Origin: Lewinella sp. JB7
GTDB taxonomy: Bacteria > Bacteroidota > Bacteroidia > Chitinophagales > Saprospiraceae
Reading direction: 5' to 3'
Assembly: GCF_024297185.1 (NCBI RefSeq)
Contig: NZ_JANCTD010000004.1
Span: 124,001-188,000 of the forward strand
Length of the DNA stretch: 64,000 bases
In this document: positions 26,546-35,519 of the stretch, piece after piece
Position numbering within the stretch: the first letter of the stretch is position 1
How the letters are laid out: every line of letters begins with the position of its first letter
Translations under genes and position numbers: made by a program
The notes under the pieces: model-generated
What the model saw: the letters and a program-made list of their open reading frames with translations, nothing else
The model's database searches: none
What the model was told of the DNA's origin: nothing

Positions 26546-27301
26546 TTAATCCGCACCCGGCTCCACGAACTCCAGCAGGCGGATAAAATCCCCGAGTCGG
26601 TTTTTCAGTTTTTTACTTTTAGCGTAGCGGTAAGCCCGATCGTTACGGTCCAGTCGCAGGCCCGTCAGCAGATCTTTCACCTGGTTGACCTCGGTGCTAC
26701 CGACGGAAGTGACCAGGTACACTCTGGTGACCTCCTTCAACTTGCGGGTCGCCTCCCGGGTATCGAACATGTTCTGCCGGGGAGGGTCCTCCCAAACGGT
26801 CGCTACGTTGACGAGCAGCCGGTTGGTCTTGCCCACGAAGGCTAACTCATACAGCTGCGCACCACGAATCCGCCCGGTGGGGTCGAACATGCTGACGAAT
26901 GTTCTTCCCCGATGGTCCGTGGCGTCCCGGAGTACCTGCCCGTCGAGATCGTAGGCCTGCCCCTCCACCATTACCTCGATTCGTTGATCGATCAGGCGGA
27001 GGCGGGCCGGCACTTCGAAGGACTGTCCGTCAATGAGGGTCACGACGAAGGGCTGAAACTCGGGATTCAGGTAGGCCTTATCGACGTCTACCTCGTAAGC
27101 CGGCGCGGGATTGCTGACGTAAAAATTCCCGCCGCCGACGAGGGCGGCGTTGGGATTGGCCGCGTTGAACATCGATTCCCTGGATCGATCCTTGGTTACC
27201 ATTTCTTCCGTGAAATCTTTCACTTCTTCCTGTGCCGGCAGCAGGCCCCAACTCAGGAAGCAGAGGATCAGAATCCATCGCGCGGTCACCAGTTGCTGCA
27301 T
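26546..27301 (-). CDS. Secreted protein of unknown function (251 aa)
   Basis: A signal peptide (RWILILCFLSWGLLPAQ) precedes a soluble domain. The segment FYVSNPAPAYEVDVDKAYLNPEFQPFVVTLIDGQSFEVPARLRLIDQRIEVMVEGQAYDL looks beta-rich. The C-terminal 80 residues are basic (RKLKEVTRVYLVTSV to YRYAKSKKLKNRLGDFIRLL). I recognise no family. It lies between the GMC operon and the first sus operon on the same strand. A 14-base palindrome (GCCCGAGCTCGGGC, 27335-27348) lies just upstream. Confidence 0.75.
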   Translation of the reverse strand: MQQLVTARWILILCFLSWGLLPAQEEVKDFTEEMVTKDRSRESMFNAANPNAALVGGGNFYVSNPAPAYEVDVDKAYLNPEFQPFVVTLIDGQSFEVPARLRLIDQRIEVMVEGQAYDLDGQVLRDATDHRGRTFVSMFDPTGRIRGAQLYELAFVGKTNRLLVNVATVWEDPPRQNMFDTREATRKLKEVTRVYLVTSVGSTEVNQVKDLLTGLRLDRNDRAYRYAKSKKLKNRLGDFIRLLEFVEPGAD

Positions 27302-27381
27302 GCTTCAATGATTTAGTTGATTCCGGGACGTTTGGCCCGAGCTCGGGCTCGTTCCGTTAAGATAGGGTAGCCACAAACGAC

Positions 27382-27411
27382 AGCGGACACATTCCGAGGA
27401 ATGTGTCCGCT
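27382..27411 (-). terminator. Strong hairpin downstream of the first susD gene
   Basis: AGCGGACACATTCC pairs perfectly with GGAATGTGTCCGCT over 14 bases with a 2-base centre, 43 bases after the susD-like stop. The T-tract after it on the minus strand is poor, so it may stabilise the 3' end rather than terminate by itself. Confidence 0.55.
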
Positions 27412-27454
27412 ACCAAAGAAACAATCGCCGTCAATTCACGGCTCCCCTTGGGGC

Positions 27455-28789
27455 TTACCCGTTGATGGGGGTCGGCGTGTCCAGTTCTTTCAATCCGGGG
27501 TAGTTCGCGTTAGACGAACGCTCGGTAGAGGGGTAAAGGAAGCGCTGGGCGGGAGTGGTGCGACCATCCAGGTCGGTACCGATCAGGTTATTGGTACGAA
27601 CGATGTCGTAGAAGGTCGGAACACCGAATACACTCACGAACTTCTCGGTGAGAATGGTCTTCAGCAGGCTGTCGTCGTCGCCGAAGTCATCCTCGTCGTA
27701 GTCCTGGTAATCGTCCGTGCCCATGACTCCGTCCCAGTAGTTACGGGCATTGTTCAGGGCTTCGATCGCGGTATCGGTATCTCCCGTACGGGCGGCACTT
27801 TCGGCAATGATCAACTGCACCTCCGGGTACCCGATCACGGGCCAGTTCTGGGCCGCGGCGAAGAGTCCGTTGGGGTTCGTGTTGAGGCGGATGAAGTCGG
27901 AAGAGTTGTCGGCGTAGTAGGCGACCCGGTTGCTGTCGTCGGTCTTGTCGTCGCCCCGGTAGGTATCCGTGGAATCGGGGGCGATGAGGTTGATCAGATA
28001 GCTGTTGTCGAAGGTCAGGTAATCGGTCCGTTGCTCCGCTTCGAACTGGTAGTACGAGTTTTCGGCGAAGTTGGTGGTCGAGTGAATGATGTCGACGCTG
28101 TTGGAGGCACTACTGAAATTAGCGGCTTGAGCGGCGGCCAGCGCCCCGGCATAATCCCGCATGGCGAGTTTGTAGCGGGCAATGAGCGCGTTACCAAATT
28201 GGTCCCAGGTGGAGCTGCTCGACAGAACCGAGTTGGCATCCGTAACCTTCAGATCAGTCTTTGCGATACCGCCTTCGATCAGTGCGATGGCGGCCATCAG
28301 TACGTCACGTTGGGGTTCGTAGACCGGGTCGGCGAACTCCGCAGCTTTGTTGGCCTGGGTGAAGGGTACGTCACCGAACAGCAGGGCTGCTTCGGCGGCG
28401 TAGTGACCCTGAAGGATTTCGGCAACGCCGAGCAGGCTCTCCGAGCCGAGCTCGCGGGCCTTATCCGCCGCGATCTGTGCCTGGGTCAGTCCGCCCCGGT
28501 AGATATCGCCCCAGATGGCGTCGAAGTCGGAATCGCCTACCCCGTAATTGTCCTGAGTGATGTACTGACGGTCGGAGCCGGTAAACTGGTCGGTCCACAT
28601 GCCGGCGATGCGCGCCGTTTCGGCTTCCGAAATGGTCGCCAGGTTGAGTACCGCATGATTAGTGATCAGCGAATTGCTGATGTCGGTAAAGTTGTTGGGA
28701 TCGATATTGATGTCCTCAACGAAGGATTGACAGCTTGCCAGGCCCAGGGAGACGACGGTGGCAAGACCAAGAAAACGCATTGGTTTCAT
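27455..28789 (-). CDS. SusD/RagB-family outer membrane lipoprotein (operon 1)
   Basis: A 444-residue lipoprotein with lipobox LASC (Cys20). The mature start QSFVEDINIDPNNFTDISNSLI and the tetratricopeptide-like helical body (LAMRDYAGALAAAQAANF, AKTDLKVTDA) fit the SusD-like_2 group. The segment QLIIAESAARTGDTDTAIEALNNAR is a TPR unit. SusD proteins sit on the lid of a SusC porin and bind the nutrient. It follows its susC gene by 75 bases, across an intercistronic hairpin. The ligand is not predictable, and no hydrolase genes are linked. Confidence 0.92.
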   Translation of the reverse strand: MKPMRFLGLATVVSLGLASCQSFVEDINIDPNNFTDISNSLITNHAVLNLATISEAETARIAGMWTDQFTGSDRQYITQDNYGVGDSDFDAIWGDIYRGGLTQAQIAADKARELGSESLLGVAEILQGHYAAEAALLFGDVPFTQANKAAEFADPVYEPQRDVLMAAIALIEGGIAKTDLKVTDANSVLSSSSTWDQFGNALIARYKLAMRDYAGALAAAQAANFSSASNSVDIIHSTTNFAENSYYQFEAEQRTDYLTFDNSYLINLIAPDSTDTYRGDDKTDDSNRVAYYADNSSDFIRLNTNPNGLFAAAQNWPVIGYPEVQLIIAESAARTGDTDTAIEALNNARNYWDGVMGTDDYQDYDEDDFGDDDSLLKTILTEKFVSVFGVPTFYDIVRTNNLIGTDLDGRTTPAQRFLYPSTERSSNANYPGLKELDTPTPING

Positions 28790-28820
28790 GTTATAGCTTT
28801 ATAAGGTTCGATCAAGGGTA

Positions 28821-28841
28821 GCCGGCACGCGAAGTGCCGGC
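28821..28841 (-). promoter_or_regulatory. Intercistronic hairpin between susC and susD (operon 1)
   Basis: GCCGGCAC pairs with GTGCCGGC around a 5-base loop in the 75-base gap. There is no T-tract, so it is a candidate for mRNA stabilisation or partial attenuation that would set the SusC:SusD ratio. Confidence 0.6.
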
Positions 28842-28864
28842 CACCGTGTTTCAGTTCGGTTCGT

Positions 28865-31800
28865 TTAGAAACCGAATTTGAGATTGAACAGAACGGAACG
28901 CGTTCCTGGGTTAGTAAAGTAGTGAAGACCACGACCCTTGGATGCACCCGTGAGGTTGGTGTCGGGGTCGGCACCGGTGAAGTCCGTCCAGAGGACCAGG
29001 TTACGACCCGTAATTCCGATCGTTACGTTGTCCAGGCCGCTGTTGCCGAGGAAGTCATTGGGCAGCGTGTAGGCCAGGGTAGCTTCGCGGAGACGAGTCC
29101 ACGATCCGTCCTCGATGAACTGCTCGTCCACCGATCCGAATCCACCACCGTTGTCCAGGTACCACTCGGCCGTTTCGGCTACGGGACCGCCGCCGAAGTC
29201 GACGACGTTGCCCCGGAACTGGCTGCCGGCGGGGATGTCCGAACCGAGGTAGGTCTTCAGGTCGGTAGGCGCGGTAGCGATGTTGGCGGTGTAGGGGTCG
29301 ATACCGAAGTAACGCAGTACGCCGATGGTGCCGTTCCACATATCCATGCCCTGGGCGGTCTCGAAGAGAACACTGGCGGAAAAGCCCTTATAGCTGAACT
29401 CCGTTCCGAGTCCGCCGCGCCAGTCCGGGTTCGGATCGCCGATCACGTCCTGGGTCGGGGCGTTGGTGGGGAATCCGTTCTCGTCCAGTACCAGGCTTCC
29501 GTTATCATCGCGCAGGAATACGCCACCGTACAGGGCACCGAAGGGGGCACCTTCTACTACGGCCGACGAAGTCGAGGTAAATCCGTTAAGGATGTAACGG
29601 CTTACGCCCGGCAGCGCTTCCACGGTGTTCTCGTTGGAGGTAAAGTTGGTGAACACGCGCCAGTTGATGTCGTCCTTCGATACGATGTTGTAGTAGGCAT
29701 CGATCTCAACCCCGCGGTTGGAGATTTCGGCGGCATTGGCGAAAACGGTCTCGAAACCGGAGCTCGGAGGAGCCTCGAGTTCCAGAATACCGTCCTGGGT
29801 TTTACGGTCGTAGTAAGTAACGTTCAGACCGAGGCGGTTGCGCAGGAAGCGGAAGTCGGCGCCGACTTCGATCTCGTTCACGCGCTCGATCGTCAGATCC
29901 GGGTTACCCTGGATGGAGGAGCGGGAGAAGGTACCACCGTAGTTGGCACCGTCGAGGTAGTCACCCCAACCTTCGGATCCGGCCGTGGAAGCGATGTAGC
30001 GGTTGCGGTTTTGGTAGAGTCCGGGCTCGATACCGACCTCACCGTAGCTGGCGCGCAACTTCAGGAAGCTGACGGGCTTGGTGTTGTCGTCCAGCACCTT
30101 GTAGCCCAGGCTGATCGAGGGGAAGAAGAAGATCTCGTCGGGAATCGTAGCGGTACGTTCGGCACGTCCGCTCAGTTCGAGCAGCAGGTTGTCGAACAAC
30201 TCGGCGTTCAGCACGCCGAAGACGCCGTTCTTACGGTTGCGACTCAGGAACTGCTCCGTGTCCTGGTTGGGGGCGGTAGCGTTTTCCAGAATGAATTCCT
30301 GATTCGGAGAGTTATACAGCAGGTTCTGCGCCGATCCGGACAGTCGCTGGTACTCGTTGTCGTAGAGGTTGTAACCGAAGGTGTAGCCCAGGTTGAATTT
30401 GTCGGTAATGTCCGAGCTACCGTTCAGGATGAAGAACAGGTTCTGGGTCTTCTCCGTGATCTCGTCCCGGAACAAACCACCCTGGCCGTAGTCACCGGCG
30501 GAGTTGATGGGGAACACGGTGCGGCGCTCGTCGGTGTAGTAGTCCAGACCGTAGCGTACGGTGGCAGTCAGGTTCGGCAGGATGTTCCAGTTGATCTCCG
30601 GAGCGACGAGAAAACGATCTACCTCGTTCGGGTTCTGCTGTACGTTGATCGTCCAGCCCGGGTTGTTGTAGGTCGGGCGGGCATCTCCGAGGTACCGGCG
30701 GTAGCCGCGGTGACCGGGACGCTCCAGGCCGTTGGCGGCGGTGTACACCCCACTGTAGTCCGTATTGTCGAAATCGGGAGAGGTACGCAGGTAGCCCAGG
30801 TACAGACCGTTCAGGTTGGATCCGGACTGTACGCGATCGGAAGAGATGCCGGAGTAGCTCGTATTGACCCGGATGTTCAGGTTGTCGATCAGGTTGAAGT
30901 CCTGGTTGATCCGCACCGTGGTCCGGGAGTAGTCCGACTGTCCGTCGATGATTCCCTGCTGGTCGAGGCGGCTGACGCTGAAGAAGGTGTTGCTGTTGTC
31001 CGTGCGGTAGTTCACGCCGATGTTCATATCTACCGTGTTGCCGGTGCGGAAGACCTGATCGCGGTTCGATTCGTTGTAAACCGTCTGGTCACCTTTCTCG
31101 GTGATGGGGTAGTAAACGGTTCCGGTCTGGTCGCCGGTAAAGAAGGCTCCGCCGGTATTGACCTGGTCCGTTCCGCTACGATCGGCGATGAGGTCGCCCC
31201 AGCTCAGACTGTTGTTCGGAGCCCAGGCACCGAACTCACTGTAGGGCACGCCGGCGTAGATATCGGGCAGTCCCTGCCCGAACATACCCTGCTTTTCGTA
31301 CTCCCGGTTCACTTCGTCGAGGCCGTAAGTGATGCCGGCGGAGATGCTGTAGCGCTTGCCGGCCGTACGTCCGCGCTTGGTACGGATCACGAGTACGCCG
31401 TTGGCGGCACTGGTACCGTAAATAGCGGCGGCGGAGGCCCCCTTCAGTACGGTCACGCTCTCGATGTCCTGCGGGTTGATGTCGTTCAGGCGCGACTGCT
31501 GTACCACGCCGGCGGTGCTGTTTCCAACGGAGCTGTTCGAGATGGGCACACCGTCAAGAATGATCAGCGGAGAAGCGTCTCCGAGGATAGTGTTCTGTCC
31601 GCGGATCTGAATGTAGGCGCCCGCTCCCGGGTCGCCGGAGTTGCGGGTGATGTTGATGCCGGAGCTCTTGCCGGCCAGTCCCTGGATTACCCCGGTCTCT
31701 CCCGAACGCTGCAGCACGTCGGTCTCGATGAGCGTGGCGGAGGAAAGATCCTCGTCCCGGCGGCGTTCGATACCGAGGGCGGTAACGACTACTTCTCCGA

Positions 31801-32098
31801 GTTGGGCGGCATTCTCTTCCAGAACGATGTTGAGGGGAGCACTGCCCTGAATGGGCACGACGTTGGTGGTGAAGCCCGTGTAGCTCACGACCAGGTTCTC
31901 CGCGCCTGCGGGTACCGCGATGCTGAAATTGCCGTCGATGTCGGTAACGGTTCCGGAGGTCGTTCCTTCCACGAGCAGGGAGGCGCCGATCAGCGGTTCT
32001 CCCCGGGCGTCCAGTACGGTACCGGTTACGGTCTGTTGCGCCAGCGCTAAGCCACAGGCGAAACAGACGAACGCAATCACTAGTGAGAGTCTTTTCAT
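28865..32098 (-). CDS. SusC/RagA-family TonB-linked outer membrane transporter (operon 1)
   Basis: A 1077-residue protein. Signal peptide MKRLSLVIAFVCFACGLALAQ, then a carboxypeptidase-regulatory-like beta-sandwich (VTGTVLDARGEPLIGASLLVEG to YTGFTT). The plug domain follows (VVVTALGIERR, IQIRGQNTILGDASPLIILDGVPI, SVTVLKGASAAAIYGTSAANGVLVIRTK), then a large beta-barrel ending in FNLKFGF with a terminal aromatic. TonB energises import of ligands too large for porins. The N-terminal 60 residues are closely related to those of the second SusC in this window, showing paralogy, while the barrels differ. Confidence 0.95.
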   Translation of the reverse strand: MKRLSLVIAFVCFACGLALAQQTVTGTVLDARGEPLIGASLLVEGTTSGTVTDIDGNFSIAVPAGAENLVVSYTGFTTNVVPIQGSAPLNIVLEENAAQLGEVVVTALGIERRRDEDLSSATLIETDVLQRSGETGVIQGLAGKSSGINITRNSGDPGAGAYIQIRGQNTILGDASPLIILDGVPISNSSVGNSTAGVVQQSRLNDINPQDIESVTVLKGASAAAIYGTSAANGVLVIRTKRGRTAGKRYSISAGITYGLDEVNREYEKQGMFGQGLPDIYAGVPYSEFGAWAPNNSLSWGDLIADRSGTDQVNTGGAFFTGDQTGTVYYPITEKGDQTVYNESNRDQVFRTGNTVDMNIGVNYRTDNSNTFFSVSRLDQQGIIDGQSDYSRTTVRINQDFNLIDNLNIRVNTSYSGISSDRVQSGSNLNGLYLGYLRTSPDFDNTDYSGVYTAANGLERPGHRGYRRYLGDARPTYNNPGWTINVQQNPNEVDRFLVAPEINWNILPNLTATVRYGLDYYTDERRTVFPINSAGDYGQGGLFRDEITEKTQNLFFILNGSSDITDKFNLGYTFGYNLYDNEYQRLSGSAQNLLYNSPNQEFILENATAPNQDTEQFLSRNRKNGVFGVLNAELFDNLLLELSGRAERTATIPDEIFFFPSISLGYKVLDDNTKPVSFLKLRASYGEVGIEPGLYQNRNRYIASTAGSEGWGDYLDGANYGGTFSRSSIQGNPDLTIERVNEIEVGADFRFLRNRLGLNVTYYDRKTQDGILELEAPPSSGFETVFANAAEISNRGVEIDAYYNIVSKDDINWRVFTNFTSNENTVEALPGVSRYILNGFTSTSSAVVEGAPFGALYGGVFLRDDNGSLVLDENGFPTNAPTQDVIGDPNPDWRGGLGTEFSYKGFSASVLFETAQGMDMWNGTIGVLRYFGIDPYTANIATAPTDLKTYLGSDIPAGSQFRGNVVDFGGGPVAETAEWYLDNGGGFGSVDEQFIEDGSWTRLREATLAYTLPNDFLGNSGLDNVTIGITGRNLVLWTDFTGADPDTNLTGASKGRGLHYFTNPGTRSVLFNLKFGF

Positions 32099-32315
32099 GC
32101 TAGTCTGATTTTAGTTGATTACTTGTCTCAAAGGTTAATAAATATGGTTAGGGCGCAGCGTGCGGGTGTGCTCGCTGCGGGCTCCGTTGGGCTCCGTTAG
32201 ATTTTGTTGAAGTGGTTGGTGGCTAGGTTGGATTGGGCGAATAATTGGCTAGCTGAACGTCAATTCGACCGCACGCTCCCCACGCGTGGAGGGTACTGCA
32301 GTCCGAATGTGAACG

Positions 32316-32346
32316 CTAAGTTAATTTAGTTCGCTGCCTGAACAAC
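32316..32346 (-). promoter_or_regulatory. Probable promoter of sus operon 1
   Basis: Reading on the minus strand: GTTG at 32346-32343, 19 bases, then TAACTTAG at 32323-32316, a good Bacteroidota -33/-7 pair. It lies inside a 21-base block (32304-32324) identical to one upstream of operon 2. Transcription from here would give a leader of about 210 nt before susC; 32099-32303 shows no gene. Confidence 0.65.
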
Positions 32347-32416
32347 TATTATTTTTTGCGCTCCACTCGTGCAAATGGAGCTTCACCTCCGGTGGTTTTG
32401 GTTGTGATCTTCCTGC

Positions 32417-32437
32417 GGCGGCGGAGCGCGGGAGCAA
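32417..32437. promoter_or_regulatory. Conserved upstream block of sus operon 1
   Basis: A 21-base GC-rich block containing GCGCGGGAGCAA differs at one position from 38996-39016 upstream of operon 2. It lies 70 bases upstream of the -33 element. The remaining bases 32438-32642 between the two sus operons hold no gene that I can support. Confidence 0.5.
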
Positions 32438-32642
32438 TAAAATAACCGTCCACCAAACCTGCAGGAACGACTGATCCGCGTGGCGCGGATCAACCGAAAC
32501 CGCAGTTGCCGTACAATCGTTGTCAGTGCCCGGCATTCCAAAATGGCCGGCACCTCGGTCCCCCACCCCGCTCCCGCGCTCGCCGTCCGAAAGCGGCACG
32601 AATCATTCCGCACCTAAGATTTTCACACCGCACGGTCTAGCC

Positions 32643-32684
32643 TAAAAAGACTTGGGGGAGCCTCCTTCCGGAAGACTCCCCCAA
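32643..32684 (-). terminator. Intrinsic terminator of sus operon 2
   Basis: TTGGGGGAG and CTCCCCCAA form a 9-base GC-rich stem. On the minus strand it is followed by a T run (TCTTTTTAG), 29 bases after the stop of the lipoprotein gene. It separates operon 2 from the promoter region of operon 1. Confidence 0.8.
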
Positions 32685-32712
32685 TCTGATTTTTACGGTA
32701 AGGTTCCGACCC

Positions 32713-33699
32713 TTAGTTCTTCGTGAACACCAGGCTAAAGTCCTTGCCGGCAACTCCGCAGCCACCATCCGTATCGCCGAAGTCAGTGTATTCGATGGTG
32801 AACGTGCCGTCATCAGTAAGCGTGAAGGGAGCGGTTCCCTTCTGGGTCGCGGCGATCGTACCGGAGCCACAACCCGCACCGGAATCGATGGCGGTAGAAG
32901 TCACCACGTCACAGGCGAAGTCGACGGTTACGGTACCCGCGGCGAAGTTGTACCCGGGAACGACGTAGGTGCCGATGTCAAACGATCGTCTTGTTGTTGA
33001 ACCCGGCACCAACTCGAGGGTGACCGTCCGGGAGAACGGCTCGTTACCGAGAGCCTGGACGGGTGCACCGAACAGGGCAAATTCATCGTATACGTATCCG
33101 TAAGTGAGGGTATAGTCACCGACGAACATATCGTCGGGCAACGGGCACGTAGCGTTGATGTTGAAGTCGAAGATGCCCCCGAAGGCACTCGTGACCGCCG
33201 AGGTTGAATTGACGGAGCCGAAGACCCGGCCATCCTCTTTGACCACTTCCGTTACGATCTGGAAGCGATCACCGGAGCGGACCGAATCGAGGGGCACGCC
33301 CGTGAAGTTGGCGGCTTCGGTAAAGGGAATGGTTACGGTCACGCCGAGATTACCGTTGGGCCCGGCGGTAAAGTCGCTGGGCGTGTAGGTCCGGAACAAC
33401 TTCGAATCGGAGGAGAAATCGGTGCGGCCGCCGCCGAGAGTATTATCGTCGAAGGCGACGTAAACCCGGTATTCGGACACATCCTCGCCACCCGCGTTGT
33501 CCACGAAGTCGACCTCCATTTCGTAGGATGAACCCTGAAGATTGGCTAGATCAAACTCACCGGTCCGTAATTCCACCAGCCGGGGGAAGGCCCCGAACAA
33601 CAGGGTATCCTGGGTTACGATGGGAGTCTTTTCTTCGTCCGCACAACCGGCTACCGTGAGCGCGACCAGGGCCAGGAAAAGCAGTGATTTATGAAACAT
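32713..33699 (-). CDS. Lipoprotein of unknown function, third gene of sus operon 2
   Basis: A 328-residue protein with lipobox VAGC (Cys19) followed by ADEEKTP, an acidic stretch consistent with surface export of Bacteroidota lipoproteins. The body is beta-rich with four cysteines in the C-terminal half (ATCPLP, DFACDV, GAGCGSG, GGCGVAG). Its position after susC-susD suggests a SusE/SusF-like accessory surface binding protein, but I see no diagnostic motif, so that is inference from context. A terminator follows. Confidence 0.75.
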   Translation of the reverse strand: MFHKSLLFLALVALTVAGCADEEKTPIVTQDTLLFGAFPRLVELRTGEFDLANLQGSSYEMEVDFVDNAGGEDVSEYRVYVAFDDNTLGGGRTDFSSDSKLFRTYTPSDFTAGPNGNLGVTVTIPFTEAANFTGVPLDSVRSGDRFQIVTEVVKEDGRVFGSVNSTSAVTSAFGGIFDFNINATCPLPDDMFVGDYTLTYGYVYDEFALFGAPVQALGNEPFSRTVTLELVPGSTTRRSFDIGTYVVPGYNFAAGTVTVDFACDVVTSTAIDSGAGCGSGTIAATQKGTAPFTLTDDGTFTIEYTDFGDTDGGCGVAGKDFSLVFTKN

Positions 33700-33712
33700 A
33701 GTTTATTGTTTA

Positions 33713-33741
33713 GCCTTCCCGACCCGGCAGGCCGGGAAGGC
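33713..33741 (-). promoter_or_regulatory. Intercistronic hairpin after susD (operon 2)
   Basis: GCCTTCCCG pairs with CGGGAAGGC (9 bases) around an 11-base loop in the 70-base gap between susD2 and the lipoprotein gene. It has no T-tract. It resembles in kind, not in sequence, the hairpin between susC1 and susD1. Confidence 0.6.
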
Positions 33742-33769
33742 AAATGGTTAAGTTTGGTGAACGCTACGA

Positions 33770-35485
33770 CTAGTAGTTGCAGCTAGCGTCGTTAGTGTCC
33801 CAGAAGACGGGTTCCGTGAACGACCCCTTCTGCGACGCATTCAGGTTACGGTTGACGTGTACCGATGGGTAAAGTGCCGACCGGATGAAAGCCCCTGGAT
33901 TGGGGTCGATTCCGGGCTGGACGTTCATCGGCAAGCAGGTACGCCGGTACAGGTTATAGGCCTCCAGTCCGTTGCCGAACAGTGCGATCAGGTATTCCCG
34001 GGCTACGATGGCCAGTTTACCCGTTTCATCCTCGTCGTCGTATTCGTCCATCACGTACTCGATGTACTGATTGACGGTGCTGTCGGAGGCGTAAGTGTCC
34101 TCGATCGTAACCTCAATCGGTACGGTAGCGATCACCTCCGAACCGTCGACCTTGCTTTCGAAAGCCGTTACGCGGTCGAAGGACAGCTGAATCCCCTGCT
34201 TGAGCAGCGCTTTGGCGTCACCATTGTAATTACCCGTCAGGGTGGCTTCGGCCAGTATAAAGTGGGTGAAGGAAGCCTGCCAGATCGGCTCGATACCTTC
34301 ACCGAGGGCACCGTCCGTACCTCCGTTCTGTACCAGTTCGTTGGTCGCTCCGTCGTCGTAACGTCCACCGGCGGGGTATAGTCCGAAGACGGTCCGGTAC
34401 TGTCCGTCCGGTGGAATACCGGAACCGTTCAGGTGGTCACGGCCGAAGTAGCCCAGGCCATAGCTGCCCAGACAGTAGGGCATATCGTCGCTGATCTCCT
34501 CGTACCAGGGCGGAACGACATCGGGGTCCGGAACGGACGTATAGATGCAGTCAAACGCGTTGGGGTCGTCCGCGACGGCATCGGGAAAGATGTTCTTATC
34601 CTGGCGGAAGAAGTAGTACCGCGTGCGGGGATCGATGAAACCCTTCGATTCGGCCATCAGCCACATGTACCAGTTGGACTGGTACACGCCGTCGTCATCT
34701 TCGTAGCTATCGTTGTAGAAAGGATGGCGGTTGTTCGGGTTATTGCGGTTGCTGCCGTACTTCCACTCGAAGTTCTCGCTGTTCTGGTCGATGATGTCAC
34801 CACCGTCGACGATGGAGGATATGGCACTACCCCCACCGACGAGGCGGGTGGTCACGGCATTCCGCAGCTTCAGCGTTTTGGCCAGCGTCGCCCAGCGGGC
34901 GGCGTTACCTCCGAAATAGTTATCGAAGGCAATATCAAAGTTACTCGCTCCATCGAGTTGGGCGATTGCTTCGTCCAGCAGGACGTTCGCGGCGGCGTAT
35001 ACATCCGCACCGGAGGTACGCGTCGGGTTGGTGATCGGGGTTTCGGCGTTCCCCTGTCCCGCCTCGTCCAGCGGAATATCCCCGAACAGGTCGGCGAACT
35101 GGGTGTACCCGTAGGCTTTCATGATCTTCACCGAAGCGACGGCGGCGTCCTGCCCGAGGGGCTCGGCCAGGGCGATGAAGGCATCGGCGTCGGGTAGGAA
35201 TCCCGAATAGAATCTGGTCCACATCCCGTCGAACTCCGTCGGCTGGTGGGTGGCGGTATAGGTAAATCCTCCCGTTTCCGCATCCATCCGGGCCAGCCCG
35301 GCGGCGAAGAAGTAAGGATCGTTCTGGACGTCCTGGAACGATAGCTGTACGCTGTTGTAGAGCGACGGCGCATCCGCCTGGTCCGGAGAGACGCCGTTGG
35401 GGTTGACCAGCAGTTCGTCCAGGTCCGCGCACGCGGCGACCGACAGGACGGTGGCTGCCAGTAAACATCTTTTAAACAAGTTCAT
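33770..35485 (-). CDS. SusD/RagB-family outer membrane lipoprotein (operon 2)
   Basis: A 571-residue lipoprotein with lipobox VAAC (Cys19). The mature start ADLDELLVNPNGVSPDQADAPSLYNSVQLSF and the segment IMKAYGYTQFADLFGDIPLDEAGQGN, which recurs in SusD-like_2 proteins, identify the family. It is about 130 residues longer than the operon 1 paralogue, with inserts in the middle (YYFFRQDKNIFPDAVADDPNAFDC). The gene follows susC2 after 34 bases and forms the ligand-binding lid of that porin. Confidence 0.93.
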   Translation of the reverse strand: MNLFKRCLLAATVLSVAACADLDELLVNPNGVSPDQADAPSLYNSVQLSFQDVQNDPYFFAAGLARMDAETGGFTYTATHQPTEFDGMWTRFYSGFLPDADAFIALAEPLGQDAAVASVKIMKAYGYTQFADLFGDIPLDEAGQGNAETPITNPTRTSGADVYAAANVLLDEAIAQLDGASNFDIAFDNYFGGNAARWATLAKTLKLRNAVTTRLVGGGSAISSIVDGGDIIDQNSENFEWKYGSNRNNPNNRHPFYNDSYEDDDGVYQSNWYMWLMAESKGFIDPRTRYYFFRQDKNIFPDAVADDPNAFDCIYTSVPDPDVVPPWYEEISDDMPYCLGSYGLGYFGRDHLNGSGIPPDGQYRTVFGLYPAGGRYDDGATNELVQNGGTDGALGEGIEPIWQASFTHFILAEATLTGNYNGDAKALLKQGIQLSFDRVTAFESKVDGSEVIATVPIEVTIEDTYASDSTVNQYIEYVMDEYDDEDETGKLAIVAREYLIALFGNGLEAYNLYRRTCLPMNVQPGIDPNPGAFIRSALYPSVHVNRNLNASQKGSFTEPVFWDTNDASCNY

Positions 35486-35519
35486 ATGCGTTGCTTGTTT
35501 TCGTTTTCGTTTGGTTTGA

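Noticed and set aside
28922-32050. A 1042-codon open frame antisense to the first susC gene, with similar long antisense frames at 24699-26474 and 36867-38264
   Set aside because: The sense frames are unmistakable SusC and GMC proteins. Long antisense frames are expected in GC-rich DNA with strong codon bias; their translations are Val/Gly-rich without domains.
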